From assembly GCF_002120225.1 (NCBI RefSeq), contig NZ_LAPZ01000005.1, forward strand, positions 124,001 through 188,000: 64,000 nt of DNA, in the 5' to 3' direction. This DNA is from Tenacibaculum holothuriorum (GTDB taxonomy: Bacteria > Bacteroidota > Bacteroidia > Flavobacteriales > Flavobacteriaceae). Both the position numbers and the translations under genes were made by a program. Below the pieces are notes generated by a model. That model saw nothing but the letters and a program-made list of their open reading frames with translations, was not told the DNA's origin and made no database searches. Every line of letters starts with the position of its first letter. The first letter of the stretch is position 1. Of this stretch, positions 17,870-25,779 are shown piece by piece.

Positions 17870-18784
17870 TTATTGTATACTATCTTTTGCTTGTTCTACT
17901 GTTTCAGTTTCTGTACTAGTTTCTTCTTCGTACAACTCTCCTTCTGCTTTTTTAGGTTTTGCAGGTGTTGTTCCTTGAAACTTTAAAATATAACTTGCTA
18001 CTTTTTGAATATCTTTAGGCTTTAATGTTTTACCCCATGCTACCATTCCTTTTCCTGGTCTACCTCCATTGGTTATTGTTGTAAATACATTTTTAATTCC
18101 TCCTCCTAAAACCCAGTATTTATCGGTTAAGTTAGGTCCTATACCCCCTCCACCATCTGGAGCGTGACAAGCTGCACAGTTTAAATTAAATACAGCTTTA
18201 CCTCTACTTAAATCACTATCTGAAGTTAATGCTGTAACTGTTGCAGCATCAATAACCGCATCTTTTGAAGTTGCTTTAAAAGCATCTAATTCTCTTCTTG
18301 CTTCTGCCATAGCTTTATTATACTCCATCTCTTGACTATCAGCCCCTAAAACATGGTATCTTACAAGATATACTGCTCCAAAAATCATTGTTGCATAGAA
18401 CATATATACCCACCAAGGTGGAAGCGAGTTATCTAACTCTTTAATTCCATCGTAATTATGGTCTAAGATAATTTCATCTTCCTCTTCGATAGCTTTTGCT
18501 TTAGTCCATCTTTTAATTAATTTTTTGTACCAAGCCCAGTTATCAACTTCAGCAGGATTAATTCCTTCTTTTTCTAAGATTAAATCTTCTGCTTTTTTCT
18601 GAGCAACGATATTTAATAATTCTTTCATTAAAATTACCAATACCAATGCTACAACCGCAATCCAAACTAACGGATTTTCATACAAGCTAAATGGTTTTTC
18701 ATAAACCTGTATAGCTTTAGTTATTGCCCAAAAAGTAACAGCTATGAATACTAGATAGGCTAGTGATTGAAAATATTTTTTCAT
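17870..18784 (-). CDS. ccoP: cbb3 oxidase subunit III CcoP, single-haem form
   Basis: The 304-residue protein has two N-terminal helices (about residues 7-25 and 38-58), a soluble linker, a further helix at WWVYMFYATMIFGAVYLV near 123-140, and one cytochrome c domain with the haem motif CAACH at about 203. Proteobacterial CcoP has two CxxCH motifs; only one is present here. An acidic tail follows. The subunit shuttles electrons to CcoO/CcoN. It lies 8 bp after ccoQ. Confidence 0.93.
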   Translation of the reverse strand: MKKYFQSLAYLVFIAVTFWAITKAIQVYEKPFSLYENPLVWIAVVALVLVILMKELLNIVAQKKAEDLILEKEGINPAEVDNWAWYKKLIKRWTKAKAIEEEDEIILDHNYDGIKELDNSLPPWWVYMFYATMIFGAVYLVRYHVLGADSQEMEYNKAMAEARRELDAFKATSKDAVIDAATVTALTSDSDLSRGKAVFNLNCAACHAPDGGGGIGPNLTDKYWVLGGGIKNVFTTITNGGRPGKGMVAWGKTLKPKDIQKVASYILKFQGTTPAKPKKAEGELYEEETSTETETVEQAKDSIQ

Positions 18785-18792
18785 GTTTTTTT

Positions 18793-18960
18793 CTATTTAT
18801 CTAATGGTAAACTACTTACTTTATTTATGTACTCTTTTTTAGCGGTGAATACCCACCAAAATAAAATGACGAAAAAAGAGAAGAATATTGTTAATGAGAT
18901 AATTGGGTAAATTTCAATACCTGTAATACTCTCCATATGCCCTTTAATAAATTTTAACAT
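18793..18960 (-). CDS. ccoQ: cbb3 oxidase small subunit CcoQ
   Basis: This 55-residue protein, too small for many gene callers, reads MLKFIKGHMESITGIEIYPI, then a single membrane helix (ISLTIFFSFFVILFWWVFTA) and a short charged tail. Size, topology and position between ccoNO and ccoP identify CcoQ/FixQ, which stabilises the cbb3 complex. It starts 5 bp after the ccoNO stop. Confidence 0.88.
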   Translation of the reverse strand: MLKFIKGHMESITGIEIYPIISLTIFFSFFVILFWWVFTAKKEYINKVSSLPLDK

Positions 18961-18965
18961 AACTT

Positions 18966-21167
18966 CTAATTTTTAGCACTTAATTGTTCTTTAATATCTT
19001 TTACTTTTATGTCGGTTCCTAATCGCTGTAAATAAGCTATAAGCGCCACAATTTCTCTATCCTTCATTTCGATAAATTTCTGCCCATTTTCTTGTGCATA
19101 CTTTTTATCTGCAGCATATGTTTTAGCAAAGTCTGGATCTTGATGCAAATTCTCTTGAATTTTAGCTCCTTGAGCATCCATACTTGCTTGCGCATTGGCT
19201 ATATCTTCTTCTGTATAAGGAACACCTAAACTTACCATGGCTCTCATCTTAGCTTCAGCATCACTTTTATCTAGCTCGTTTCTTAACAACCATTGATATG
19301 CTGGCATAATAGATCCTGGTGAAGTACTTTGTGGATCGTACATGTGGTTTAAGTGCCAACTGTCTGAGTATTTGCCTCCTACTCTTAATAAATCTGGTCC
19401 TGTACGCTTAGATCCCCAAAGGAATGGATGATCATATACAAATTCTCCTGCTTTTGCGTATTCTCCATAACGCTCTACTTCTGATCTAAATGGACGTACC
19501 ATTTGTGAGTGACATCCAACACAACCTTCACGGATGTAAATATCACGTCCTTCTAATTCTAAAGGTGTATATGGTTTTACACTTGATATTGTTGGTATAT
19601 TAGACTCTACTAACAAGGTTGGTACTATTTGTACAACTCCTCCTATTAAAATTGCAATCGTTGCGTAGATCGTTAACTTTACTGGTCTTCTTTCTAACCA
19701 AGTATGCCAAGTTTCTGTACTAGTTCTGTGCTTAGACACTTTAGTTAACGCTGGTGCTTCTGCTAATTCATCTGTTACATCTGTACCAGACTTTACAGTT
19801 TTTACAACATTATAAAGCATTACAATAGCACCTAAGATGAATAAACTTCCTCCTATAGCACGCATCCAATACATTGGAATAATTTCTTGAACTGTTTCTA
19901 AGAAGTTACCGTACGTTAAAGTTCCATCTGGATTAAATTGTTTCCACATTAAAGCTTGTGTTACTCCAGCTACATACATCGGTAATGCATACATTATGAT
20001 ACCTAATGTACCTATCCAAAAATGGAAGTTTGCTAATGCTGTAGAATATAATTTTGTTTTAAACATTCTTGGAATTAACCAATACAACATTCCGAAGGTT
20101 AAAAATCCGTTCCAAGCTAGTGCTCCAACGTGTACGTGAGCAATTACCCAATCACTAAAGTGAGCAATGGCGTTAATGTTTTTTAAAGATAACATTGGTC
20201 CTTCAAACGTTGCCATACCATATCCTGTAATAGCAACTACCATGAACTTTAAAACAGGATCTGTTCTTACTTTGTCCCAAGCACCTCTTAAGGTTAATAG
20301 TCCATTAATCATACCTCCCCAAGAAGGAGCAATTAACATTATAGAAAAAGCTACTCCTAAGTTTTGCGCCCAATCTGGTAACGATGAATATAATAAATGG
20401 TGAGGTCCTGCCCAGATATAAATAAAGATTAACGACCAGAAGTGTACAATAGATAATCTATAAGAATATACAGGTCTGTTTGCCGCTTTAGGAACAAAGT
20501 AGTACATTAACCCTAAGAACGGAGTAGTTAAGAAAAATGCTACGGCATTGTGTCCATACCACCATTGTACTAAGGCATCTTGAACTCCTGCATAAACAGA
20601 ATAACTTTTTAAGAAACTTACTGGTAATTCTAAACTATTAAAAATATGAAGTACTGCAACAGTTACAAAAGTCCCTAAGTAAAACCAGATGGCTACATAT
20701 AAATGGCGTTGTCTTCTTTTGAAGATAGTCCAAATCATATTAGCTCCAAATGCTACCCATACTAAAGCAATTGCTATATCAATTGGCCATTCTAATTCTG
20801 CATATTCTTTTGAAGTTGTATATCCTAAAGGAAGTGTAATGGCTGCTGCAACAATTATTAATTGCCATCCCCAAAAATTAAAGTTACTTAAAAAATCACT
20901 TGCCATTCTTGCTTTTAACAATCGCTGTAATGAATAATACACTCCAGCAAAAATTGCGTTTCCTACGAAAGCAAAAATTACTGCATTGGTATGAAGTGGA
21001 CGTAAACGCCCGAAACTTAACCACGAAATTCCGTCAGTAATATTTGGGAATAAAAACATAAAAGCCAACAATAAACCTACCGAGAAACCTACGATTCCCC
21101 AGAGTAATGTGGCGTAAATGAACTTTTTTACGATTTTATTATCGTAATAAAATTGCTGCATTTCCAT
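18966..21167 (-). CDS. ccoNO: Fused cbb3 cytochrome oxidase subunits I and II (CcoN-CcoO)
   Basis: This 733-residue protein joins CcoN (about residues 1-480) to CcoO (about 500-733). CcoN shows the haem and copper ligands: LRPLHTNAVIF, YGHNAVAFF (CuB His and the modified Tyr region), AGPHHLLYS and DWVIAHVHVGALAW. CcoO shows REGCVGCHSQMVRPF, a covalent haem c site. It is the catalytic core of the high-affinity terminal oxidase that reduces oxygen at low pressure and pumps protons. The fusion is a Bacteroidota hallmark. It is followed by ccoQ, ccoP and ccoG. Confidence 0.96.
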   Translation of the reverse strand: MEMQQFYYDNKIVKKFIYATLLWGIVGFSVGLLLAFMFLFPNITDGISWLSFGRLRPLHTNAVIFAFVGNAIFAGVYYSLQRLLKARMASDFLSNFNFWGWQLIIVAAAITLPLGYTTSKEYAELEWPIDIAIALVWVAFGANMIWTIFKRRQRHLYVAIWFYLGTFVTVAVLHIFNSLELPVSFLKSYSVYAGVQDALVQWWYGHNAVAFFLTTPFLGLMYYFVPKAANRPVYSYRLSIVHFWSLIFIYIWAGPHHLLYSSLPDWAQNLGVAFSIMLIAPSWGGMINGLLTLRGAWDKVRTDPVLKFMVVAITGYGMATFEGPMLSLKNINAIAHFSDWVIAHVHVGALAWNGFLTFGMLYWLIPRMFKTKLYSTALANFHFWIGTLGIIMYALPMYVAGVTQALMWKQFNPDGTLTYGNFLETVQEIIPMYWMRAIGGSLFILGAIVMLYNVVKTVKSGTDVTDELAEAPALTKVSKHRTSTETWHTWLERRPVKLTIYATIAILIGGVVQIVPTLLVESNIPTISSVKPYTPLELEGRDIYIREGCVGCHSQMVRPFRSEVERYGEYAKAGEFVYDHPFLWGSKRTGPDLLRVGGKYSDSWHLNHMYDPQSTSPGSIMPAYQWLLRNELDKSDAEAKMRAMVSLGVPYTEEDIANAQASMDAQGAKIQENLHQDPDFAKTYAADKKYAQENGQKFIEMKDREIVALIAYLQRLGTDIKVKDIKEQLSAKN

Positions 21168-21204
21168 AATTTAATTTGAATTTAATATCTAATTTGTTAG
21201 TTTT

Positions 21205-21363
21205 CTATTTATCTTCTTTAACCAATTCGTCATCAAATAACATACGAACTGAAGGCGTATACGAATCGTCGTACTGACCTTTTTTTACTGAAACGATAAA
21301 TGCAATAAAAAAAACAATTGCCACTAAAATACTTAGTGAAAGTAGTAAGTAAATAACGCTCAT
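21205..21363 (-). CDS. ccoS: cbb3 oxidase maturation protein CcoS
   Basis: The 52-residue product reads MSVIYLLLSLSILVAIVFFI, continues AFIVSVKKGQYDDSYTPSVR and ends MLFDDELVKEDK: one membrane helix, then the conserved GQYDD segment of CcoS/FixS. It is needed for cofactor insertion into the oxidase. It is the first gene of the cco operon. An Fnr-like box and an exact -7 element lie just upstream. Confidence 0.9.
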   Translation of the reverse strand: MSVIYLLLSLSILVAIVFFIAFIVSVKKGQYDDSYTPSVRMLFDDELVKEDK

Positions 21364-21385
21364 ATCTTGCCTGATAATTATACGT

Positions 21386-21393
21386 CAAAGGTA
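21386..21393 (-). promoter_or_regulatory. -7 element of the cco operon
   Basis: On the minus strand this reads TACCTTTG, an exact TAnnTTTG match, 22 bp before the ccoS ATG and 33 bp (centre to centre) from the Fnr-like box. Confidence 0.75.
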
Positions 21394-21415
21394 CTTGTGA
21401 AGGTTTTCTTAAAAT

Positions 21416-21429
21416 ATGATAAAAATCAT
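21416..21429. promoter_or_regulatory. Fnr-like box upstream of ccoS
   Basis: ATGATAAAAATCAT is a symmetric site: TGAT and ATCA cores plus outer A/T. It would be centred near -41 of the cco promoter, the class II activator position used by Fnr. Confidence 0.8.
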
Positions 21430-21459
21430 GTTTTGAGTTTTTTTTCTCTAGCAAATAAA

Positions 21460-21486
21460 AATGAGTCTGCTATTAACAGACTCATT
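21460..21486 (-). terminator. Terminator of the TerB-like gene
   Basis: The stem AATGAGTCTG/CAGACTCATT with a 7-base loop lies 24 bp past the gene stop on the minus strand and is followed by a T-rich stretch. Confidence 0.75.
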
Positions 21487-21509
21487 ACAAAAGTTTTAAT
21501 CTTAATATT

Positions 21510-21848
21510 TTACTTTAGAACTTTTTTTAATCCTAGCATTAAATTTCGTTCTAAAACTTCATACTTACCATCGGCAAGAAATAATTCTTTTATTTCTTCA
21601 AAAAGTACCTCAATTTCTGCCTCAGAAATATTTAAACCATTGAGTGTTACTTTTATTTTTTGAATACTCACATAATCATTATCTACATCAAACTCTGAAT
21701 GTATTTTTTGATATGTATTATTATCTACTCTAGAAGTAATTTTTTCTAGCTCTTCTGGCGCTTCTATAAAATCAGCATTCATACAATAAATGAAAAGATA
21801 AGTATATAACTCCTTCTTTGTCCAATTCGTTTTAGTTATTGTTCCCAT
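21510..21848 (-). CDS. Small helical TerB-like protein
   Basis: This 112-residue cytoplasmic protein is wholly helical and acidic (WTKKELYTYLFIYCMNADFI...EIEVLFEEIKELFLADGKYEVLERN). The repeated helix-acidic loop pattern and the LFLADGKYEVLE segment resemble TerB-like (tellurite resistance B) domains, but this is a weak assignment. The promoter has an Fnr-like box (one mismatch) at 33 bp from a seven-of-eight -7 element, so it may be made at low oxygen with the cco operon. Function unknown. Confidence 0.5.
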   Translation of the reverse strand: MGTITKTNWTKKELYTYLFIYCMNADFIEAPEELEKITSRVDNNTYQKIHSEFDVDNDYVSIQKIKVTLNGLNISEAEIEVLFEEIKELFLADGKYEVLERNLMLGLKKVLK

Positions 21849-21871
21849 AGTTTAAGAGTTTTAAGTTTATT

Positions 21872-21879
21872 TAAAATTA
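21872..21879 (-). promoter_or_regulatory. -7 element of the TerB-like gene
   Basis: On the minus strand this reads TAATTTTA (seven of eight to TAnnTTTG), 23 bp before the ATG, with the Fnr-like box 33 bp away centre to centre. Confidence 0.6.
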
Positions 21880-21901
21880 CCTATAATTAAAACACAAAAC
21901 A

Positions 21902-21915
21902 ATGACATAAATCAT
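21902..21915. promoter_or_regulatory. Fnr-like box upstream of the TerB-like gene
   Basis: ATGACATAAATCAT differs from the symmetric core TGAT-N4-ATCA at one position. Its spacing to the -7 element equals that of the other three boxes in the window. Confidence 0.6.
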
Positions 21916-22003
21916 AAACATTTAAAAAACAATAAATTACAACTTTAAAAAAGTTAAAAAAACTTATGTAATTCATTTTTATATTTTTACAAAAAGTTTC
22001 CTA

Positions 22004-22705
22004 ATGAATTGTATATCCTGTGGTTTAAAACATGAGAATAATTATTGCCCTAATTGTGGTGAAAAGAAAGATGTAAAAAAAATCACTTTTACCTCTATGG
22101 TAAACTACGCTTTTCTTTCAATAACTAATATGGATAAAGGATTATTATTGAATATGAAATTAATGTTTATTAATCCTCAAAAGTTTATACATAGTTATAT
22201 AAAAGGGAAACGAAAAAATATTTTAAACCCTATATCATTTCTTATTTTATCTATTACCATTTATCTAATTATTGAAGCCTTTTTTAAAGTTTCAAAAAGT
22301 AAAATTCCTTCTAATGCTAATTTTCAATCAATACAAAGTACTGCCTACAATGGCGGAAAGGTTTTTAGAGCCTATTTTAATTATTTTTGGATTCTTTTTA
22401 TCATTCCTTTATCTGGAATAACAAGAATGTTGTTTAAAAGATATAGTTACCCTGAACACTTAGTCATTAATGCAGTTGTTATGGGACAAGCTACTTTATT
22501 ATGTAGTATTAGTTATATACTATCTAAAAGGCCATTAATGTTTGACCCTGTTTTATACATAACACTAGCAGTTTTAATTTTTAGAATTTTTAATCGAAAA
22601 AACAATACTTTCGAAACTATCTCACTAACACTTATTACCTTGTTGTTTTTTACAATTATTTTATTTGGCTCTATTTACTTAATGGGAGTATTTTTAAATG
22701 TTTAA
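22004..22705 (+). CDS. DUF3667 membrane protein with N-terminal zinc ribbon
   Basis: The 233-residue protein starts MNCISCGLKHENNYCPNCGEKK, two CxxC pairs that form a zinc ribbon, followed by SMVNYAF...DKGLLLNMKLMFINPQKFIHSYIKGKRKNILNPISFLIL and four or five membrane helices. This is the full DUF3667 layout. The role of the family is unknown. It is divergent from the TerB-like gene and its stop lies only 3 bp from the convergent hemN stop, with no terminator visible between them. Confidence 0.85.
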   Translation: MNCISCGLKHENNYCPNCGEKKDVKKITFTSMVNYAFLSITNMDKGLLLNMKLMFINPQKFIHSYIKGKRKNILNPISFLILSITIYLIIEAFFKVSKSKIPSNANFQSIQSTAYNGGKVFRAYFNYFWILFIIPLSGITRMLFKRYSYPEHLVINAVVMGQATLLCSISYILSKRPLMFDPVLYITLAVLIFRIFNRKNNTFETISLTLITLLFFTIILFGSIYLMGVFLNV

Positions 22706-22708
22706 CTT

Positions 22709-24073
22709 TTAAATCGTCATTGAAAACAATTTCGTTTCAGGCTTTTTTTGGTGTAATTTTTTATCAAACGCCATACAGATATTACGTACATAAGGTCTCG
22801 CTTTTTCAGGAACTGTTAAATGTTCTTCTTCAACACAAACCAATCCATCATTGATCATCTCTTGTAATTTATCAATATGAGTACTTACATTATCGATTTT
22901 TAACTCTTCTGATTCCCATGAGGTTGTAAAATGACACATAATATTTAGAATATGTTTTCTCATAATTAAATCTTCTTCTGATAAAATGTGCCCTCTAAAT
23001 ACTGGAATTTCTCCCTCATTTACTATCTGTTGGTATTCTTTTACCGTTTTTACATTTTGTGCAAATCCATACCAAGAATCTGAAATTGATGACATTCCTA
23101 AGCCAACCATTAATTGTGTTTTATTGGCTGTATATCCCATGAAATTTCGGTGTAGTGTTTTTTCTTCTGTAGCTTTATAAAGACTATCTGTTGGTAATGC
23201 AAAATGATCCATTCCTATTTCTATATAGCCCATTTCTGCAAACAATTCTTTACCTATTTCATACAACTCACGCTTCTCTTCATTTTTAGGTAAATCGTCT
23301 TCATTAAATCCACGTTGACCCACACCTTTTACCCAAGGTACGTGGGCATAACTATAAAATGAAATTCTATCAGGTTGTAATTCTTTTGTCTTATTTATGG
23401 TATGAATTACATTTTCTTTGGTTTGAAAAGGAAGTCCAAAAACCAAATCGTGGCTAATAGAAGTATATCCTATTTCTTTTGCCAAATGATGAGCTTTTGC
23501 CACATTCTCAAACGGTTGCACTCGATGGATTGCTTCTTGCACTTTCGGATTGTAATCTTGTACACCAAAACTAACACGAGTGAATCCTAAATTGTATAAT
23601 GTTTGAAGATGCTCTTTAGTAGTATTATTTGGATGCCCTTCAAAGCTAAACTCATGATTTGGATGTTTCTTTGCTTTTTTAAAAAGTCCGTTAATTAACT
23701 TTTCTAGTTGTTCTACAGAAAAGAATGTTGGCGTTCCTCCACCTAAGTGAATTTCTTTTATCAATGGAATCTCATCAACCAAATCAATATATAAATCCCA
23801 TTCTTTTAAAACGGTTTCTATATACGGTTCTTCAACTTCGTGACGTTTTGTTATGTGTTTATGGCATGCGCAAAACGTACACAAGCTCTCACAAAATGGC
23901 AAATGAATGTATAAACTAATTCCTTCTGATGAATTACTTTCTTTAAACGATTGTTTGAACGTTTCTATCCATTTTTCTTTTGAAAATGTTGTATCATCCC
24001 AATACGGAACGGTTGGATAACTTGTATATCGTGGCCCTGGAATGTTATATTTTTGTATTAGTGAATTCTTCAT
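22709..24073 (-). CDS. hemN: Oxygen-independent coproporphyrinogen III oxidase
   Basis: The 454-residue radical-SAM enzyme has the motif HLPFCESLCTFCAC (Cys61, 65, 68, with Cys70) after the HemN-type start PGPRYTSYPTVPYW, and the SAM-binding HLGGGTPT. The C-terminal HemN domain follows. It decarboxylates coproporphyrinogen III in haem synthesis without oxygen, which supplies haem for the cbb3 oxidase at low oxygen. It is the last gene of the ccoI-cupin-deoC-deoD-hemN run, its start sharing one base with the end of deoD. Confidence 0.95.
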   Translation of the reverse strand: MKNSLIQKYNIPGPRYTSYPTVPYWDDTTFSKEKWIETFKQSFKESNSSEGISLYIHLPFCESLCTFCACHKHITKRHEVEEPYIETVLKEWDLYIDLVDEIPLIKEIHLGGGTPTFFSVEQLEKLINGLFKKAKKHPNHEFSFEGHPNNTTKEHLQTLYNLGFTRVSFGVQDYNPKVQEAIHRVQPFENVAKAHHLAKEIGYTSISHDLVFGLPFQTKENVIHTINKTKELQPDRISFYSYAHVPWVKGVGQRGFNEDDLPKNEEKRELYEIGKELFAEMGYIEIGMDHFALPTDSLYKATEEKTLHRNFMGYTANKTQLMVGLGMSSISDSWYGFAQNVKTVKEYQQIVNEGEIPVFRGHILSEEDLIMRKHILNIMCHFTTSWESEELKIDNVSTHIDKLQEMINDGLVCVEEEHLTVPEKARPYVRNICMAFDKKLHQKKPETKLFSMTI

Positions 24074-24771
24074 TATAAAGTTCCTAAAGCTATTTCTATC
24101 ATTTCTTTAAAAGTTTGTTCTCTTTCATCAGCAGATGTTCTTTCTCCAGTAACCAAACTATCTGAAATGGTTAAAATTGACAACGCATTTACTTTATGCT
24201 TTGCTGCTACGGTGTACAACCCGTTTGTTTCCATTTCTACACATAATACTCCATAGTCTGCCCACTTTTTATAGCTTTCAAACTCATCTGCATAAAATTC
24301 ATCTGAACTTAAAATGTTCCCTGCTTTAATGTTTATTCCTTTTGAATTTGCTGTATTTAATGCCTTCTGAAATAATTCGAAACTTGCAGTAGGTGCATAA
24401 TCTGCTCCGTTAAAACGAATTGTATTTAATCCAGAATTTGTAGATGCTGCCATAGCAATAACAATATCTCTAATTTTCACATTCTCTTGGTATGATCCTG
24501 CAGAACCCACACGGATTAAGTTTTTAACTCCGTATTCATTAATCAATTCGTGGGTATAAATTAAAGTTGAGGGAATCCCCATTCCTGTTCCTTGAACTGA
24601 AACTCTTTTTCCTTTGTAAGTTCCTGTAAATCCTAACATTCCTCGAACATCGTTGTAACAAACTGGATTTTCTAAAAAGGTTTCTGAAATCCATTTTGCT
24701 CTCATTGGATCTCCAGGTAATAAAACCGTTTCTGCTACCTCCCCTTTTTTTGCTCCTATATGTACGCTCAT
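24073..24771 (-). CDS. deoD: Purine-nucleoside phosphorylase DeoD
   Basis: This 232-residue protein has the trimeric/hexameric PNP signatures: [31 protein letters not shown] and [11 protein letters not shown], with the catalytic Asp in TISDSL. It splits purine (deoxy)nucleosides with phosphate to base and (deoxy)ribose 1-phosphate. It is tightly placed (3 bp) after deoC, forming a deoxynucleoside salvage pair inside a respiratory operon. Confidence 0.95.
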   Translation of the reverse strand: MSVHIGAKKGEVAETVLLPGDPMRAKWISETFLENPVCYNDVRGMLGFTGTYKGKRVSVQGTGMGIPSTLIYTHELINEYGVKNLIRVGSAGSYQENVKIRDIVIAMAASTNSGLNTIRFNGADYAPTASFELFQKALNTANSKGINIKAGNILSSDEFYADEFESYKKWADYGVLCVEMETNGLYTVAAKHKVNALSILTISDSLVTGERTSADEREQTFKEMIEIALGTL

Positions 24772-24774
24772 TTT

Positions 24775-25440
24775 TTAATACTGATTTTTATCTGAAACTC
24801 CTTTAGTTACTAATGAAACTCCAGATGAAGTTCCTAAACGAGTAACTCCCATTTCTATATATCTTTTTGCTGTAGCTGCATCTCTCACTCCTCCAGCCGC
24901 TTTAATTTCAGCTTTCTCTTTTACTATATCTTTCATGATCTGAACATCTTCAAAAGTTGCGCCTCCAGTTCCAAATCCTGTAGATGTTTTTACAAAATCT
25001 GCCCCAGCATTTACAGCTAGTTGACTCGCTTTTTTTATTTGTTCTTTGGTTAAATAACAATTTTCGAAAATCACTTTTAAAACATTTTTTCCAATAGCTT
25101 GTTTTATCAGTCGAATTTCATTCTCTACATAGTCTAATTCTCCATCTAACAATTTTCCGACATTGATAACCATATCTATTTCTGAAGCTCCGTTTTCAAT
25201 ACAATTTTTAGCTTCAAAAACTTTAGCTTCTGTAGTCATTGCTCCTAATGGAAAACCGATTACTGCTGCTACTTTCACATTTGAATTTGCTAATTCTTCT
25301 TTGGCTAATGCTACATAACATCCGTTTACACAAACTGCATAAAAATTATATTCTTTTGCTTCCGAACATAGCTTTACAATTTGTTCTTTGGTTGCTGTTG
25401 CTTTTAATAAGGTGTGATCTATATATTTATTAATATCCAT
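24775..25440 (-). CDS. deoC: Deoxyribose-phosphate aldolase DeoC
   Basis: The 221-residue class I aldolase has IDHTLLKATAT at the start, the catalytic pair Asp/Lys in EIDMVINVG and LKVIFENCYL, and the Schiff-base Lys in ADFVKTSTGFGTGGAT. It cleaves deoxyribose 5-phosphate to glyceraldehyde 3-phosphate and acetaldehyde. The gene ends 3 bp before deoD and starts 3 bp after the cupin gene, so all lie on one transcript. Confidence 0.95.
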   Translation of the reverse strand: MDINKYIDHTLLKATATKEQIVKLCSEAKEYNFYAVCVNGCYVALAKEELANSNVKVAAVIGFPLGAMTTEAKVFEAKNCIENGASEIDMVINVGKLLDGELDYVENEIRLIKQAIGKNVLKVIFENCYLTKEQIKKASQLAVNAGADFVKTSTGFGTGGATFEDVQIMKDIVKEKAEIKAAGGVRDAATAKRYIEMGVTRLGTSSGVSLVTKGVSDKNQY

Positions 25441-25443
25441 AGT

Positions 25444-25776
25444 TTATACGTTCTTTACTCTGTTTATAGTATCAAATTTAGACAATGTTAACCGAACTAC
25501 ACTATTTTCAACAGCTACTAAATTGTGTATTACGCCTGCTTCTAATGAAATTAAATCTCCTGTTTGTAATTGCTTTATTTCTCCTAAAACACCAAAATCT
25601 ATACTTCCTTGAAGAATTTGTACCGTGATAGGAAAAGGTGCTTTATGATCTTTCATTAGCTGATTTCTTTGAAACACTATTTGAATTTCTTTTGAAAAAT
25701 CAGTTTCTAACAGCAATCTTACTGCTGGTTTCTTTTCGTTGTATTCTATATCTTTTAAAAAGGATACTGTCTTCAT
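25444..25776 (-). CDS. Small cupin-domain protein
   Basis: This 110-residue protein folds as one cupin barrel: the strand FPITVQILQGSIDFGV is followed by LQTGDLISLEAGVIHNLVAVENSVVRL, the typical G..H pattern of cupin motif 2. The first motif lacks the usual two His, so metal binding is uncertain. It lies 3 bp after ccoI and 3 bp before deoC. Function is unknown; it is a regular companion of respiratory operons in this phylum only by inference. Confidence 0.7.
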   Translation of the reverse strand: MKTVSFLKDIEYNEKKPAVRLLLETDFSKEIQIVFQRNQLMKDHKAPFPITVQILQGSIDFGVLGEIKQLQTGDLISLEAGVIHNLVAVENSVVRLTLSKFDTINRVKNV

Positions 25777-25779
25777 AAG

